A DNA stretch of 32,359 nucleotides from positions 1 through 32,359 of the forward strand of contig CAMPAF010000005.1 of the NCBI GenBank assembly GCA_946631535.1. The letters are read 5' to 3'. The notes under the pieces are model-generated. The model was not told the origin of the DNA and made no database searches. It worked only from the letters and a program-made list of their open reading frames with translations. Positions 23,221 to 31,326 of this stretch are shown in pieces. How positions within the stretch are numbered: position 1 is the first letter of the stretch; each line of letters opens with the position of its first letter. The position numbers and the translations under genes were made by a program. The DNA is from an uncultured Verrucomicrobiota bacterium (GTDB lineage: Bacteria > Verrucomicrobiota > Kiritimatiellia > RFP12 > UBA1067).

Positions 23221-23430
23221 ATGTTTTCAGGACCTTGGCAGATAGTTCTTTTGCTCGTGGTGATCGTGCTCGTGTTCGGCAGCAAGAAGCTGCCGGAGCT
23301 GGCGCGCGCGCTCGGCAAGGCGAAGGGCGAGTTCAAGAAGGGCACTCAGGAGGGAGAGCAGCTCCTTTCCGAAGACGACAAGCCCAAGAAGCTTGAGAAG
23401 CTCGAGCAGAAGTCCGACGTCAACGCGTAA
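23221..23430 (+). CDS. tatA: twin-arginine translocase subunit TatA/E
   Basis: 69 residues. One N-terminal transmembrane helix (WQIVLLLVVIVLVFG), the hinge FGSKKLPELARALG, an amphipathic helix (KAKGEFKKGTQEGEQ) and a charged tail: the standard TatA layout. AAAGGAG lies 7 nt upstream. tatB and tatC are not in the window. A Tat-like signal is seen on the DUF1549/1553 protein, so the pathway is in use. Confidence 0.92.
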   Translation: MFSGPWQIVLLLVVIVLVFGSKKLPELARALGKAKGEFKKGTQEGEQLLSEDDKPKKLEKLEQKSDVNA

Positions 23431-23436
23431 CCAGGC

Positions 23437-24909
23437 GTGAACGACGTCATTCGAGAACGGCTCAAGACCGTTCCGAACCGCCCCGGCTGCTACCTGATGA
23501 GGGATCGCCGGGGCGTCATCATCTATGTCGGCAAGGCGAAGAACCTGCGCCGCCGCGTCCTTTCGTACTTCCGTCCGGGCGCCGACCTCGCTCCCAAGGT
23601 GCGCTCGATGGTCAATTCCGTCGCCGACCTGGAGTTCATGACGGTGCGCAACGACGCCGAGGCCCTGCTCACCGAGGCGTCGCTCATCAAGAAGTACAAG
23701 CCGCACTTCAACATCCTCATGCGCGATGACAAGCGCTACCTCGCGCTCCGCGCCGACCCCGACGAGCCGTTCCCGGCGTTCCGCACGTGCCGCATCGTGC
23801 GCGACGACGGAGCGCTCTACTTCGGGCCGTTCCCGTCATCGCCCGTCGTGCGCGCGGCGAAGGACTTCGTCGAGAAGCGCTGGGGACTGCGCGGCTGCAC
23901 GGCGCTCGCGCCGGACGAGGAGGCGCACACCCACTGCCACGCGGACGTCATACGCTTCTGCTCCGCGCCATGCCTCGGCGGCATCTCCGCGGCAGACTAC
24001 CGGGTGCGCTTCGACGAGGCGTGCTCCTTCCTGAAGGGCGAGCGTCCGGAGGTGATCGCGGAGGTGGTGGAGGAGATGAGGGAGGCCGCGGCGAAGGAGG
24101 ATTTCCGGAAGGCCGCGCGCCTGCGCGACACGGTGGCGGCGCTCAAGGAGATGACGAAGGCCCACTTCGTGCGCAAGTCGCCGGAGATGCGCCGCGAGGA
24201 CGCCGTGCGCGGCCTCTCCGAACTCGCCGCCGCGCTGGGGCTTCCCAAGCCGCCGCGCGTGATCGAGTGCGTGGACATATCCAACCTCTTCGGCACGCAC
24301 AACGTGGCATCGCTCGTGGTGGCGGTGGACGGCCTGCCGGACCGTCGCTGGTACCGTCACTTCAAGATCGAGTCCTTCGAGGGCGCAGACGACCCGCGCG
24401 CGATGGCGGAAGTGGTGCGCCGCCGCTACGGGCCGGACTCCACCCTGACCGCGAAGAGTCCGCGCGCGGACCTCTACATCTGCGACGGCGGCGTGACGCA
24501 GCTGCGCGCCGCCCGCGCCGTGTTCGCGGAACTTGGCATCACGGACATTCCCACGGTGGGTCTCGCAAAGCGGATGGAGGAGCTGGTGACGGACGACGGC
24601 GGCGAGCCGCTCCTACTGCCGCGCGACTCGGAGGGACTGATGGTGGTCACGCGTCTCCGTGACGAGGCGCACCGCTTCGCGATCACGTACCACCGCAGCC
24701 TGCGCGAGCGGACGATCCGGGAGTCGGCGCTTGACGCCGTGCCAGGGATCGGCCCCGCGAAGAAGATGGCGCTCCTCAAGAGGTTCCATTCGGTATATGG
24801 CATCGCGCGCGCGGCAGAGGACGAGATAGCCTCCGTGGCCGGCATCGGCGCGCCACTGGCCGCCGCCGTCAGGAAGGCGGCCGCTTCCGCTGCTGGCGAG
24901 AAGTCGTGA
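23437..24909 (+). CDS. uvrC: excinuclease ABC subunit C, short form
   Basis: 490 residues from GTG 23437, 6 nt after the tatA stop, with only AGG as a weak ribosome site. UvrC makes the two incisions around DNA damage after UvrAB loading. Domains in order: GIY-YIG (residues 9-90; GCYLMRDRRGVIIYVGKAKN), a Cys-bearing middle, UVR motif (about 200-235; EDFRKAARLRDTVAALKEM), the RNase-H-like nuclease (about 275-425) with its Asp in VIECVDISNLFG, Asp in YICDGGVTQL and His in DEAHRFAITYHR, and C-terminal helix-hairpin-helix pair (VPGIGPAKKMALLKRF, VAGIGAPLA). All parts are present; it is about 100 residues shorter than E. coli UvrC because of shorter linkers. Confidence 0.94.
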   Translation: MNDVIRERLKTVPNRPGCYLMRDRRGVIIYVGKAKNLRRRVLSYFRPGADLAPKVRSMVNSVADLEFMTVRNDAEALLTEASLIKKYKPHFNILMRDDKRYLALRADPDEPFPAFRTCRIVRDDGALYFGPFPSSPVVRAAKDFVEKRWGLRGCTALAPDEEAHTHCHADVIRFCSAPCLGGISAADYRVRFDEACSFLKGERPEVIAEVVEEMREAAAKEDFRKAARLRDTVAALKEMTKAHFVRKSPEMRREDAVRGLSELAAALGLPKPPRVIECVDISNLFGTHNVASLVVAVDGLPDRRWYRHFKIESFEGADDPRAMAEVVRRRYGPDSTLTAKSPRADLYICDGGVTQLRAARAVFAELGITDIPTVGLAKRMEELVTDDGGEPLLLPRDSEGLMVVTRLRDEAHRFAITYHRSLRERTIRESALDAVPGIGPAKKMALLKRFHSVYGIARAAEDEIASVAGIGAPLAAAVRKAAASAAGEKS

Positions 24910-24962
24910 CGAAGCTTCGCAGAATGCATTTGCGCGACCTTGACCCGTGGCGTATGGTCATG

Positions 24963-24968
24963 TATAAT
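24963..24968 (+). promoter_or_regulatory. -10 box of the YfhO-like gene
   Basis: ATGTATAAT, with TATAAT ending 11 nt before the ATG; a leader of about 5 nt with no ribosome site would result. Confidence 0.45.
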
Positions 24969-24979
24969 TCCCGCAAGCA

Positions 24980-26899
24980 ATGAATACCAAAGAGTTTTTC
25001 CGCAGGTCTTCGACCATCGCGTTTCTCGCATTCACTGGGTTGTACGCCGCATGCATGGCGTTCATCTTCTGGGGAACGTGGGCGCTTGACAAGGCTCCTG
25101 TGGAGCCGGACAACGCGATATTCTATCCGATCGACGACGCGGCACGCTGGCTTGCCGGCGTGTGCGCCGGAGGGCGGTTCGTCCCCTCGGACCTGATGCA
25201 TGTCGTCGGTGGCATGTATTTCTGGCAGGAGCTGCAGTACGCGCTCGCCGCCTATCTCGCGGCGCTTGGCGTCGTGTTCTACCTGCGCGGGCGGCGCGTG
25301 CCGCTCGTCGGCGCGTACGGCGGCGGAGCGGCGTACGGCCTGATGGGCTACAGCTTCACCCTGTTCTCGGCAGGCCACCTCGGATGGTTCATCTGGCTCA
25401 TGTACGGACCTTTCGCGTTTGGGCTTGTGGACCGCTGCGTGCGGAAGGGAAAGTGGCGAAACTGGGCATTGCTGGGCGCGGTGTTGGCGTGGGGCAGCGC
25501 GCAGCAGCCCGACATGTGGCTGCTCTTCACGGTGCTCACGTTCGCATACGGGGTGTGGTGCATCGTGCGTGGGTGGCGAGGTCGGGCGCAGTCCGGCAAT
25601 TCCAGCTGGGGACGGCTATTCGCGGGGGTGGGCGTGTGCGCGGCTATTGTGCTCTTGACGGGTGCGCCGCAGTTCGGGCGTGCTCTCGTCCATGATCTGG
25701 CGAGCCGCGACAAGCAGATCGCGGACACCTCCGGCAAGGTGGCGTCCGCCGATGACAAGGGCGATGCGGCGCGGGAAGAGCGCTGGAGGTTCTGCACGAG
25801 CTGGTCGCTGCCGCCTGAAGACACGCTGGAGTTCGTGGTGGCGGAGGTGCACGGCGGATCGAACGATCCGCGCGTAAGCCCGAAGGACCCATATCGCGGA
25901 CGCCTCGGCCAGCAGATCGTGGTGCCGCCGAATGCCGCAGGTCAGAAGCACCCTGTGACGGGCGATACGCTCAAGGCGGGCGAAACCATCTGGATACCCT
26001 ACCGCCAGCATTCGCTATACTTCGGTTTCCTCACGGTCCTCTTCGCCGCCGCCGGTGTCGTCGGTTGGTGGAAGCAGCGCAAGTTGGACGCGCAGGAGCG
26101 TGTCCCTCCCGCTGCGGACTACTCCGACGTGCCGTTCTGGACGGTGGCGGCGATCATCGTCTACCTCTGCGCGCTTGGCTGCTTCACGCCGTTCTACAGG
26201 CTCGTGTTCGCCCTGCCGTTCGGAGGCTACCTGCGCGCGCCGGTGAAGTTCGTCCACCTGCTCGAGCTATGCGTGGCGGTGCTGGCGGGTTACGGCCTGG
26301 CGTGGGCGCATGGACGCTTCGGGACGACGCGTGCATGGGTGGGGACGGTACTTTGCGTCCTGGCCGCCGTGAACGTGATCGACCTCGCGCGCGTCGACAG
26401 CAAGTACCTTGCGGTCGAGGACGTGTCGTTCCAGAAGGCGCCGAACGATGCCGCGGAGGACGTCGTCAAGGCCGGTGGCGGCAAGGTGTTCGTTGCGATG
26501 CCGCCTCAGGATGGCGGGCGGCTCGTGCGCGATTCCATGGGCGTGCATCTGGCGGAGACGGTAGAAGACCAGTCGGCCGATGGCGTGCGGTTCGTGCTCG
26601 CTTCCGGGAAGACGCTGCGCGCGGACGAGGCGCTGAACGAGCGCTGGAGGCGTGGCGAGCTGGTGCCTGTGGGCTTCTATTCCCTGACGCGGCAAGGCGT
26701 CAGGAAGGCGGCGCAGAACGCGGCGGCGCTGGTGCTGCTGCAGGCGAAGAACGTGCCCGCGCCGACGGACGACAAGCCGCCGGCGGATCGCATGGCTCAG
26801 GTGATGACGCTCGTGTCCATCCTGATGACGCTTGGCGTCGGCGCGTGGGCGGCGTACGGATGTTTGGGGTGTTGCGCAAGGAGAAAGTCGGAACGATGA
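24980..26899 (+). CDS. YfhO-like multispanning membrane protein
   Basis: 639 residues with about ten hydrophobic helices. Helix 1 is at about 12-32, several more between 85 and 240, a soluble loop (about 245-345) with RWRFCTSWSLPPEDTLEFVV, then more helices up to 480, a soluble C-terminal domain, and a last helix at about 608-630 ending with CLGCCARRKSER. The large periplasmic loop after the first helix (DNAIFYPIDDAARWLAG) and the SLPPE segment recall YfhO-type GT-C-like membrane proteins, which move glycosyl groups in cell-wall polymers. I hold this loosely. It opens a five-gene chain: its stop overlaps the next start (ATGA). Confidence 0.7.
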   Translation: MNTKEFFRRSSTIAFLAFTGLYAACMAFIFWGTWALDKAPVEPDNAIFYPIDDAARWLAGVCAGGRFVPSDLMHVVGGMYFWQELQYALAAYLAALGVVFYLRGRRVPLVGAYGGGAAYGLMGYSFTLFSAGHLGWFIWLMYGPFAFGLVDRCVRKGKWRNWALLGAVLAWGSAQQPDMWLLFTVLTFAYGVWCIVRGWRGRAQSGNSSWGRLFAGVGVCAAIVLLTGAPQFGRALVHDLASRDKQIADTSGKVASADDKGDAAREERWRFCTSWSLPPEDTLEFVVAEVHGGSNDPRVSPKDPYRGRLGQQIVVPPNAAGQKHPVTGDTLKAGETIWIPYRQHSLYFGFLTVLFAAAGVVGWWKQRKLDAQERVPPAADYSDVPFWTVAAIIVYLCALGCFTPFYRLVFALPFGGYLRAPVKFVHLLELCVAVLAGYGLAWAHGRFGTTRAWVGTVLCVLAAVNVIDLARVDSKYLAVEDVSFQKAPNDAAEDVVKAGGGKVFVAMPPQDGGRLVRDSMGVHLAETVEDQSADGVRFVLASGKTLRADEALNERWRRGELVPVGFYSLTRQGVRKAAQNAAALVLLQAKNVPAPTDDKPPADRMAQVMTLVSILMTLGVGAWAAYGCLGCCARRKSER

Positions 26900-27642
26900 A
26901 CAGCATGCAGACAAATCTTGCGGCGGGCATGGCTGTCCTGCTATGTATGGCGCTGGCAGCAGGATGCGACGACAGCTCGCGCAATGCGGACCCCGCTTCG
27001 CGTCACGCGGCGAAGCGGTCGGACGGGGCGCTGGTGCTGGCGATCTCGCCTGAGCTGCCGCCGTACGCCTACATGGACACGAACCGCGGGGTGACATGTG
27101 GCATAGACATCGACATCGTGAAGGCCGCCGCTGAGAGGTTGAGGCGGCCGCTCAAGATCGTCGAGATGCCGTTCGATAGGCTGATACCTGCCGTCAGGGA
27201 CCTGGAGGCGGACTTCGCTGCCGGCGCGATGACCATCACCGATGGCCGGCGCCACGAGGTGGAATTCTCCATACCGTACGCGGAGGAGGGGGCGGTATTC
27301 ATCTATCACGCGGGTAGCCCCGTTCCGACCATGGTTCGGGCAGAGGGCATGCGCGTGGGTGCCGTGGAGTCGATGACCCAGGACTTTTACCTCACCCGGC
27401 ACGGGATAGATCCGTTCCGCTACGGGACGATTGAGCAGGCGCTCAACGCCTTGATGTCGCACAAGGTCGACACGGTGTTCTATGACCGTTCGATCCTTGT
27501 TGAGGTGGCGAAGGCTTCTGGCGGCAAGCTGGCGGTGACGCCGCTCGAGACGCGCGAGAACTACGGCATTGCGGTGCGCAAGGACCGTACCGACTACATT
27601 GAGGCGGTCAATGCCGTCATCAGGGAAAGGAGGGCGAAATGA
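26896..27642 (+). CDS. family 3 solute-binding lipoprotein
   Basis: 248 residues from ATG 26896, which overlaps the preceding stop by 4 nt; AAGGAG lies 11 nt upstream. A lipobox (LAAGC, lipidated Cys about residue 23) anchors it to a membrane. The rest is a bacterial extracellular solute-binding protein family 3 fold: LVLAISPELPPYAYMDTN, GIDIDIVKAAAERLRRPLKI, FDRLIPAVRDLEADFAAGAM, and a second lobe with VGAVESMTQDFYL. Such proteins feed ABC importers or serve as sensor domains. No permease or ATPase gene is adjacent. The next gene, overlapped by 4 nt, is a membrane phosphatase, which suggests sensing more than transport. Confidence 0.85.
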   Translation: MNSMQTNLAAGMAVLLCMALAAGCDDSSRNADPASRHAAKRSDGALVLAISPELPPYAYMDTNRGVTCGIDIDIVKAAAERLRRPLKIVEMPFDRLIPAVRDLEADFAAGAMTITDGRRHEVEFSIPYAEEGAVFIYHAGSPVPTMVRAEGMRVGAVESMTQDFYLTRHGIDPFRYGTIEQALNALMSHKVDTVFYDRSILVEVAKASGGKLAVTPLETRENYGIAVRKDRTDYIEAVNAVIRERRAK

Positions 27643-29300
27643 CTGCGCAGCGGAAACTCGTGGCCCGGCTCGCGGGGGCCGTGACGGTAGCCTTCGTGGC
27701 GTCCTTGGCGTTGACGTGGCTGCTGCACGACCGCATGATGGCGCGTGACGCGCACAAGCTGATCGACGTCGCCTTCAATGACGTGATGGGAGCCATCCGC
27801 GAGAAGGTGGACCGTAGGCTCGTCCGGCAGGCGATGCTGTTCCGGGACAAGCTCCCCGAGCTGCGGAAGAATCCGGACTGGAACGACAAGAAGAAGTCTG
27901 TCGCCCTGCTGCGCGGCGTGGCGAACGAGCTGAAGGTGGACGAGCTGTGCGTCATCGAGGGGAACGGGCTTCTCACGCACAGCGCTGACGAGCGGGACAT
28001 CGGGTTCGACTTCAATGCCATCAAAGGGCAGGCGGCGGCGTTCAAGCCGCTTCTGCACGGCCAGACCGAGATTACGCAGTCGCTGATGCCAAACACGCGC
28101 GCCGGCGACATGATCAAGTACGTCGGCGTGTGGCGGCCCGAGGGCGGTTTCGTGCAGGTCGGATGCCGCGAGGACAACCTGCGGTACCTGGCGCGCTCGG
28201 CGCTGACGGGCCTCACCCACAACCGCCACGTGAGCGGCGAGGCGGGCTACATCGTCATCACAACGGGGTCTGGCACGATCATATCGCATCCCGACGAGAA
28301 GCGCGAGAGCGGGCAGTGGTGCGATCCCGGCGACGACTGCTACTGGCAGCGGCGCGACATCGAGGGCTTTGCGGTCTATGTCGTCATCCCGAAGCGCACG
28401 GCCATCGTGGAGCGGCGCGTGCTCGTGTGCACCTCCGCGTTCCTCAACGGCATGGCCCTCATCCTCGCCGCATTCCTGGTGGGCCTTGTCATCGCGGCGT
28501 ACGTGCGCTCGCAGCTAAGCGCGCAGAGGGCGAAGGAGATGAAGATGGCCTCCGACATCCAGGAGAGCGCGATCCCGCGCGTGTTCCCTCCGTTCCCGGA
28601 CGAGAAACGCGTCGATATCTACGCGAACATGAAGACGGCGAAGGACGTGGGCGGAGACTTCTACGACTTCTACTTCTCCGGTCCGCAGAAGATAACGTTC
28701 CTTATCGCGGACGTGAGCGACAAGGGCGTCCCGGCCGCCCTTTTCATGATGCGCGCGAAAACCATTATCAAGAGCATCGCGCAGACCGGCAAGCCGATCG
28801 CCGAGGTCGTGACCGAGGCGAACGACTCGCTTTGCGAAGGCAACGGCGCGGACATGTTCGTTACGGCGTGGATCGGCGAGATCGACCTCGTTTCCGGCCG
28901 CATCACGTACGTTAACGCCGGGCACAATCCGCCGGTCGTCATGAGGGCGGACGGCACGGCAGACTACCTGCGTACCCGTTCAGGGCTCGTCCTCGGCGCG
29001 ATGCCGGGCATGAAGTACCGCTCGCAGGAGATCGACTTCGCTCCTGGCGACGCCATCTACCTGTACACCGACGGCATCACCGAGCAGCCCAATGCCCACG
29101 GCGAGCTGCTGGGCGAGGATCGGCTGCTCGCGACCCTTTCGAAGACAGGTCCAGGCGGTGACTTGGCCAAGCTGCTCCAGGACGTCCTCGCCCGCGTGTC
29201 CGCCCATGCCGTCGGGGTCGAGCAGGCGGACGACTGCACGCAGCTCGTCATCCGCTATCGCGGCAGCAATGCCCAGAAAGTCTATTGTGGTGTAGCATGA
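27639..29300 (+). CDS. membrane PP2C/SpoIIE-type serine phosphatase with sensor domain
   Basis: 553 residues; AAAGGAGG stands just upstream, and the ATG overlaps the previous stop (ATGA). Layout: transmembrane helix 1 (about 10-30), an extracytoplasmic domain of about 230 residues with Cache-like pieces (DELCVIEGNGLLTHSADE; GYIVITTGSGTIISHPDE), helix 2 (about 268-288), a short coiled linker (SAQRAKEMKMASDIQESAIP) and the SpoIIE/PP2C domain (about 310-540). Metal-binding motifs are intact: AKDVGGDFYDFYF, LIADVSDKGVPAALFMM, TYVNAGHNPPVVM and GDAIYLYTDGITEQ. The usual target is a phosphorylated anti-sigma antagonist (STAS protein); none is nearby. Its link to the binding protein suggests ligand-controlled dephosphorylation. 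Confidence 0.9.
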   Translation: MTAQRKLVARLAGAVTVAFVASLALTWLLHDRMMARDAHKLIDVAFNDVMGAIREKVDRRLVRQAMLFRDKLPELRKNPDWNDKKKSVALLRGVANELKVDELCVIEGNGLLTHSADERDIGFDFNAIKGQAAAFKPLLHGQTEITQSLMPNTRAGDMIKYVGVWRPEGGFVQVGCREDNLRYLARSALTGLTHNRHVSGEAGYIVITTGSGTIISHPDEKRESGQWCDPGDDCYWQRRDIEGFAVYVVIPKRTAIVERRVLVCTSAFLNGMALILAAFLVGLVIAAYVRSQLSAQRAKEMKMASDIQESAIPRVFPPFPDEKRVDIYANMKTAKDVGGDFYDFYFSGPQKITFLIADVSDKGVPAALFMMRAKTIIKSIAQTGKPIAEVVTEANDSLCEGNGADMFVTAWIGEIDLVSGRITYVNAGHNPPVVMRADGTADYLRTRSGLVLGAMPGMKYRSQEIDFAPGDAIYLYTDGITEQPNAHGELLGEDRLLATLSKTGPGGDLAKLLQDVLARVSAHAVGVEQADDCTQLVIRYRGSNAQKVYCGVA

Positions 29301-30472
29301 ACATGCCGAAAGAGATACTTAAGCGCCTGTCGCAGCAACCTGAACGCTATCTTGTCGTGCCGGGCGGACTTCGGGACGTGCATGTCCATTTCCGCGATCC
29401 GGGCATGCCAGAGGCGGAGACGCGCTCGACTGGGGCGCAGGCCGCCGCCGCGGGCGGGTTCACGTGCGTGACGACGATGCCGAACACCATGCCTGCGGGC
29501 GACAGCGCTGAATGGCTCCGCGAGCAGATCGAGGACGCGTCGTTGCCCGTACGCATCGCTCCCTCGGCCTGCATCACGAAGGGGCGGCTCGGACGCGAGG
29601 TCGCGGATCTCGAAGGGCTTGCCGCCGCCGGGGCGGTGGCGTTTACGGACGACGGCTCGTTCGTGGAGGACGCGCACGTGATGGAGGAGGCGATGCGTCG
29701 CGCGGCGAAGCTCGGCAAGCCGGTGATGCAGCACGCCGTCGTGCCGTCGCTGTTGGCGGGCGGAGTGATGCGCGACTGCGCGGTGGCGCGCCGCTTCGGC
29801 CTGCCAGTGATGCCCCCGGAGGCCGAGACAGAGGCCGTGCGCCGCGACATCGCGATCTGCCGCGCGACAGGGTGCGCGCTCCACGTGCAGCACATCTCCT
29901 GCGCGGGGACCGTGGATCTCATACGCGCGGCGAGGCGCGAGGGCCTGCCGGTCACTGGCGAGGCGACGCCGCACCATCTGCTTCTCTCCTGCGACGACAT
30001 CCCGACGGACGACGCAAACTGGAAGATGGCGCCGCCGCTCGGCAGCCGCGAGGATGTGGCGGCGATCCGCGCGGGCGTGAAGGACGGCACTCTCGGGCTC
30101 TTCGCCACAGACCACGCGCCGCATCCCGCTGCGAAGAAGCAGGGCGGTTTCCGCACTGCGGCGAACGGCATCGTTGGTCTCGAGACGGCGGCCGCCATTA
30201 CATGGCAGACAATGGTGGTGGAGGAGGGCATGTCGCCTATGGACTGGATCGCGCGCTGGACAATCGGCCCTGCAGCGCTCCTGGGGGAGAAGCCTGCGCC
30301 GGCAGATGGCAACTTCGCGGTCATGGACCTGCAGGCGGACCGACAGGTCGATCCGACGACTTTCAGGACAAGGTCAAGAAACCAGCCGTTCGCCGGAATG
30401 CGCTTCGCCGCATGGCCCGTGCTGACGGTATTCAACGGAAAGGTGACACACGATGAACTGCATGATTTTTGA
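29297..30472 (+). CDS. pyrC: dihydroorotase
   Basis: 391 residues from ATG 29297, which overlaps the phosphatase stop (ATGA). It cyclises carbamoyl-aspartate to dihydroorotate in pyrimidine synthesis. Metal and substrate motifs: RDVHVHFRDPGMPEAET (HxH), TTMPNTMPA, MQHAVVPS (His), HVQHISCAGTVDLI (His), GEATPHHLLLS and LFATDHAPHPAAKKQG (catalytic Asp). The pattern is that of the multifunctional-complex-type (class I) enzyme. The carbamylated Lys of that class is not obvious at its usual place, consistent with the branch that uses other ligands. The last 20 nt overlap the next gene. Confidence 0.92.
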   Translation: MNMPKEILKRLSQQPERYLVVPGGLRDVHVHFRDPGMPEAETRSTGAQAAAAGGFTCVTTMPNTMPAGDSAEWLREQIEDASLPVRIAPSACITKGRLGREVADLEGLAAAGAVAFTDDGSFVEDAHVMEEAMRRAAKLGKPVMQHAVVPSLLAGGVMRDCAVARRFGLPVMPPEAETEAVRRDIAICRATGCALHVQHISCAGTVDLIRAARREGLPVTGEATPHHLLLSCDDIPTDDANWKMAPPLGSREDVAAIRAGVKDGTLGLFATDHAPHPAAKKQGGFRTAANGIVGLETAAAITWQTMVVEEGMSPMDWIARWTIGPAALLGEKPAPADGNFAVMDLQADRQVDPTTFRTRSRNQPFAGMRFAAWPVLTVFNGKVTHDELHDF

Positions 30473-31271
30473 CAAGGCGGCAGACTTTCTGCCGGACGAG
30501 TGCTTCAGCAAGCCGCCAGATCTCGCCATCATCCTCGGCAGCGGCTGGGGCGAGTCGCTGACGTCCGATCGCACGCTCGTGAACTTCTCCTACTCGGATA
30601 TTCCCGGATTCGGCGCGGCCACGGTGGTCGGGCACGCGGGCGAGTTCAAGCTGTACGAGCGCGCGGGGAAGCGCATCGCCGCATTCTGCGGACGTCGCCA
30701 CTGGTACGAGGGCGTGGGCTGGGAGACGGTGGTGCTGCCCGTGGAGCTTGCGCGCAGGATGGGCTGCGGCAAGCTGCTGCTCACCAACGCCTCCGGCGGC
30801 ATCAACCCCGCGCTCCGGCCCGGCGACCTTGTCATCCTGAAGGACCACATCAACACGGTGGGGATAAATCCGCTCATCGGTCCGCACAATCCCGTGTGGG
30901 GGCCGCGCTTCCCGGACATGTCGGACGTCTATACCCAGCACCTTCGAGACGTGCTGCACGCAGTCGCCAACCGGCGCGGGCTGCGCGTGATGGAGGGCAT
31001 CTACGCGTTCACTGCGGGTCCGGTGTTCGAGACGCCGGCGGAGATCCGCGCGTACGGGCGCATGGGGGCGGACGTCGTGGGCATGAGCACGGTGCCGGAG
31101 GCGGTGTTTGCGCACGCGTGCGGCATGAAGGTGGCCGGCGTGGCGCTTGTCTCGAACCTAGCCGCCGGCATCTCGTCAAAGCCGCTCTGCCACGAGGAGG
31201 TGCTTGAGGCCACGTCCGTGGCCAAGAACCTCATGGCCGGCCTCATCGACGACTTCATCGCTCGCTGCTGA
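30453..31271 (+). CDS. punA: purine-nucleoside phosphorylase
   Basis: 272 residues. It splits purine nucleosides with phosphate (salvage). Trimeric class I motifs: [13 protein letters not shown] (phosphate loop), [75 protein letters not shown] (base-binding Glu) and [12 protein letters not shown] (base-binding Asn). AAAGGTG lies upstream of ATG 30453. The start lies 20 nt inside pyrC, so translation is coupled. A second ATG three codons later is also possible. Confidence 0.93.
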   Translation: MNCMIFDKAADFLPDECFSKPPDLAIILGSGWGESLTSDRTLVNFSYSDIPGFGAATVVGHAGEFKLYERAGKRIAAFCGRRHWYEGVGWETVVLPVELARRMGCGKLLLTNASGGINPALRPGDLVILKDHINTVGINPLIGPHNPVWGPRFPDMSDVYTQHLRDVLHAVANRRGLRVMEGIYAFTAGPVFETPAEIRAYGRMGADVVGMSTVPEAVFAHACGMKVAGVALVSNLAAGISSKPLCHEEVLEATSVAKNLMAGLIDDFIARC

Positions 31272-31284
31272 GCGCGCCGTTCTT

Positions 31285-31293
31285 TGGTATAAT
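31285..31293 (+). promoter_or_regulatory. extended -10 promoter of ilvD
   Basis: TTTGGTATAAT with TATAAT at 31288-31293, 33 nt before the ilvD start. Confidence 0.55.
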
Positions 31294-31326
31294 CTTTCTC
31301 TCATTCGTCAACCGAGGATAAGGAAT

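Noticed and set aside
31294..31326. T-box or leader-peptide attenuator before ilvD
   Set aside because: Only 33 nt separate the -10 box and the start, too little for such a structure.
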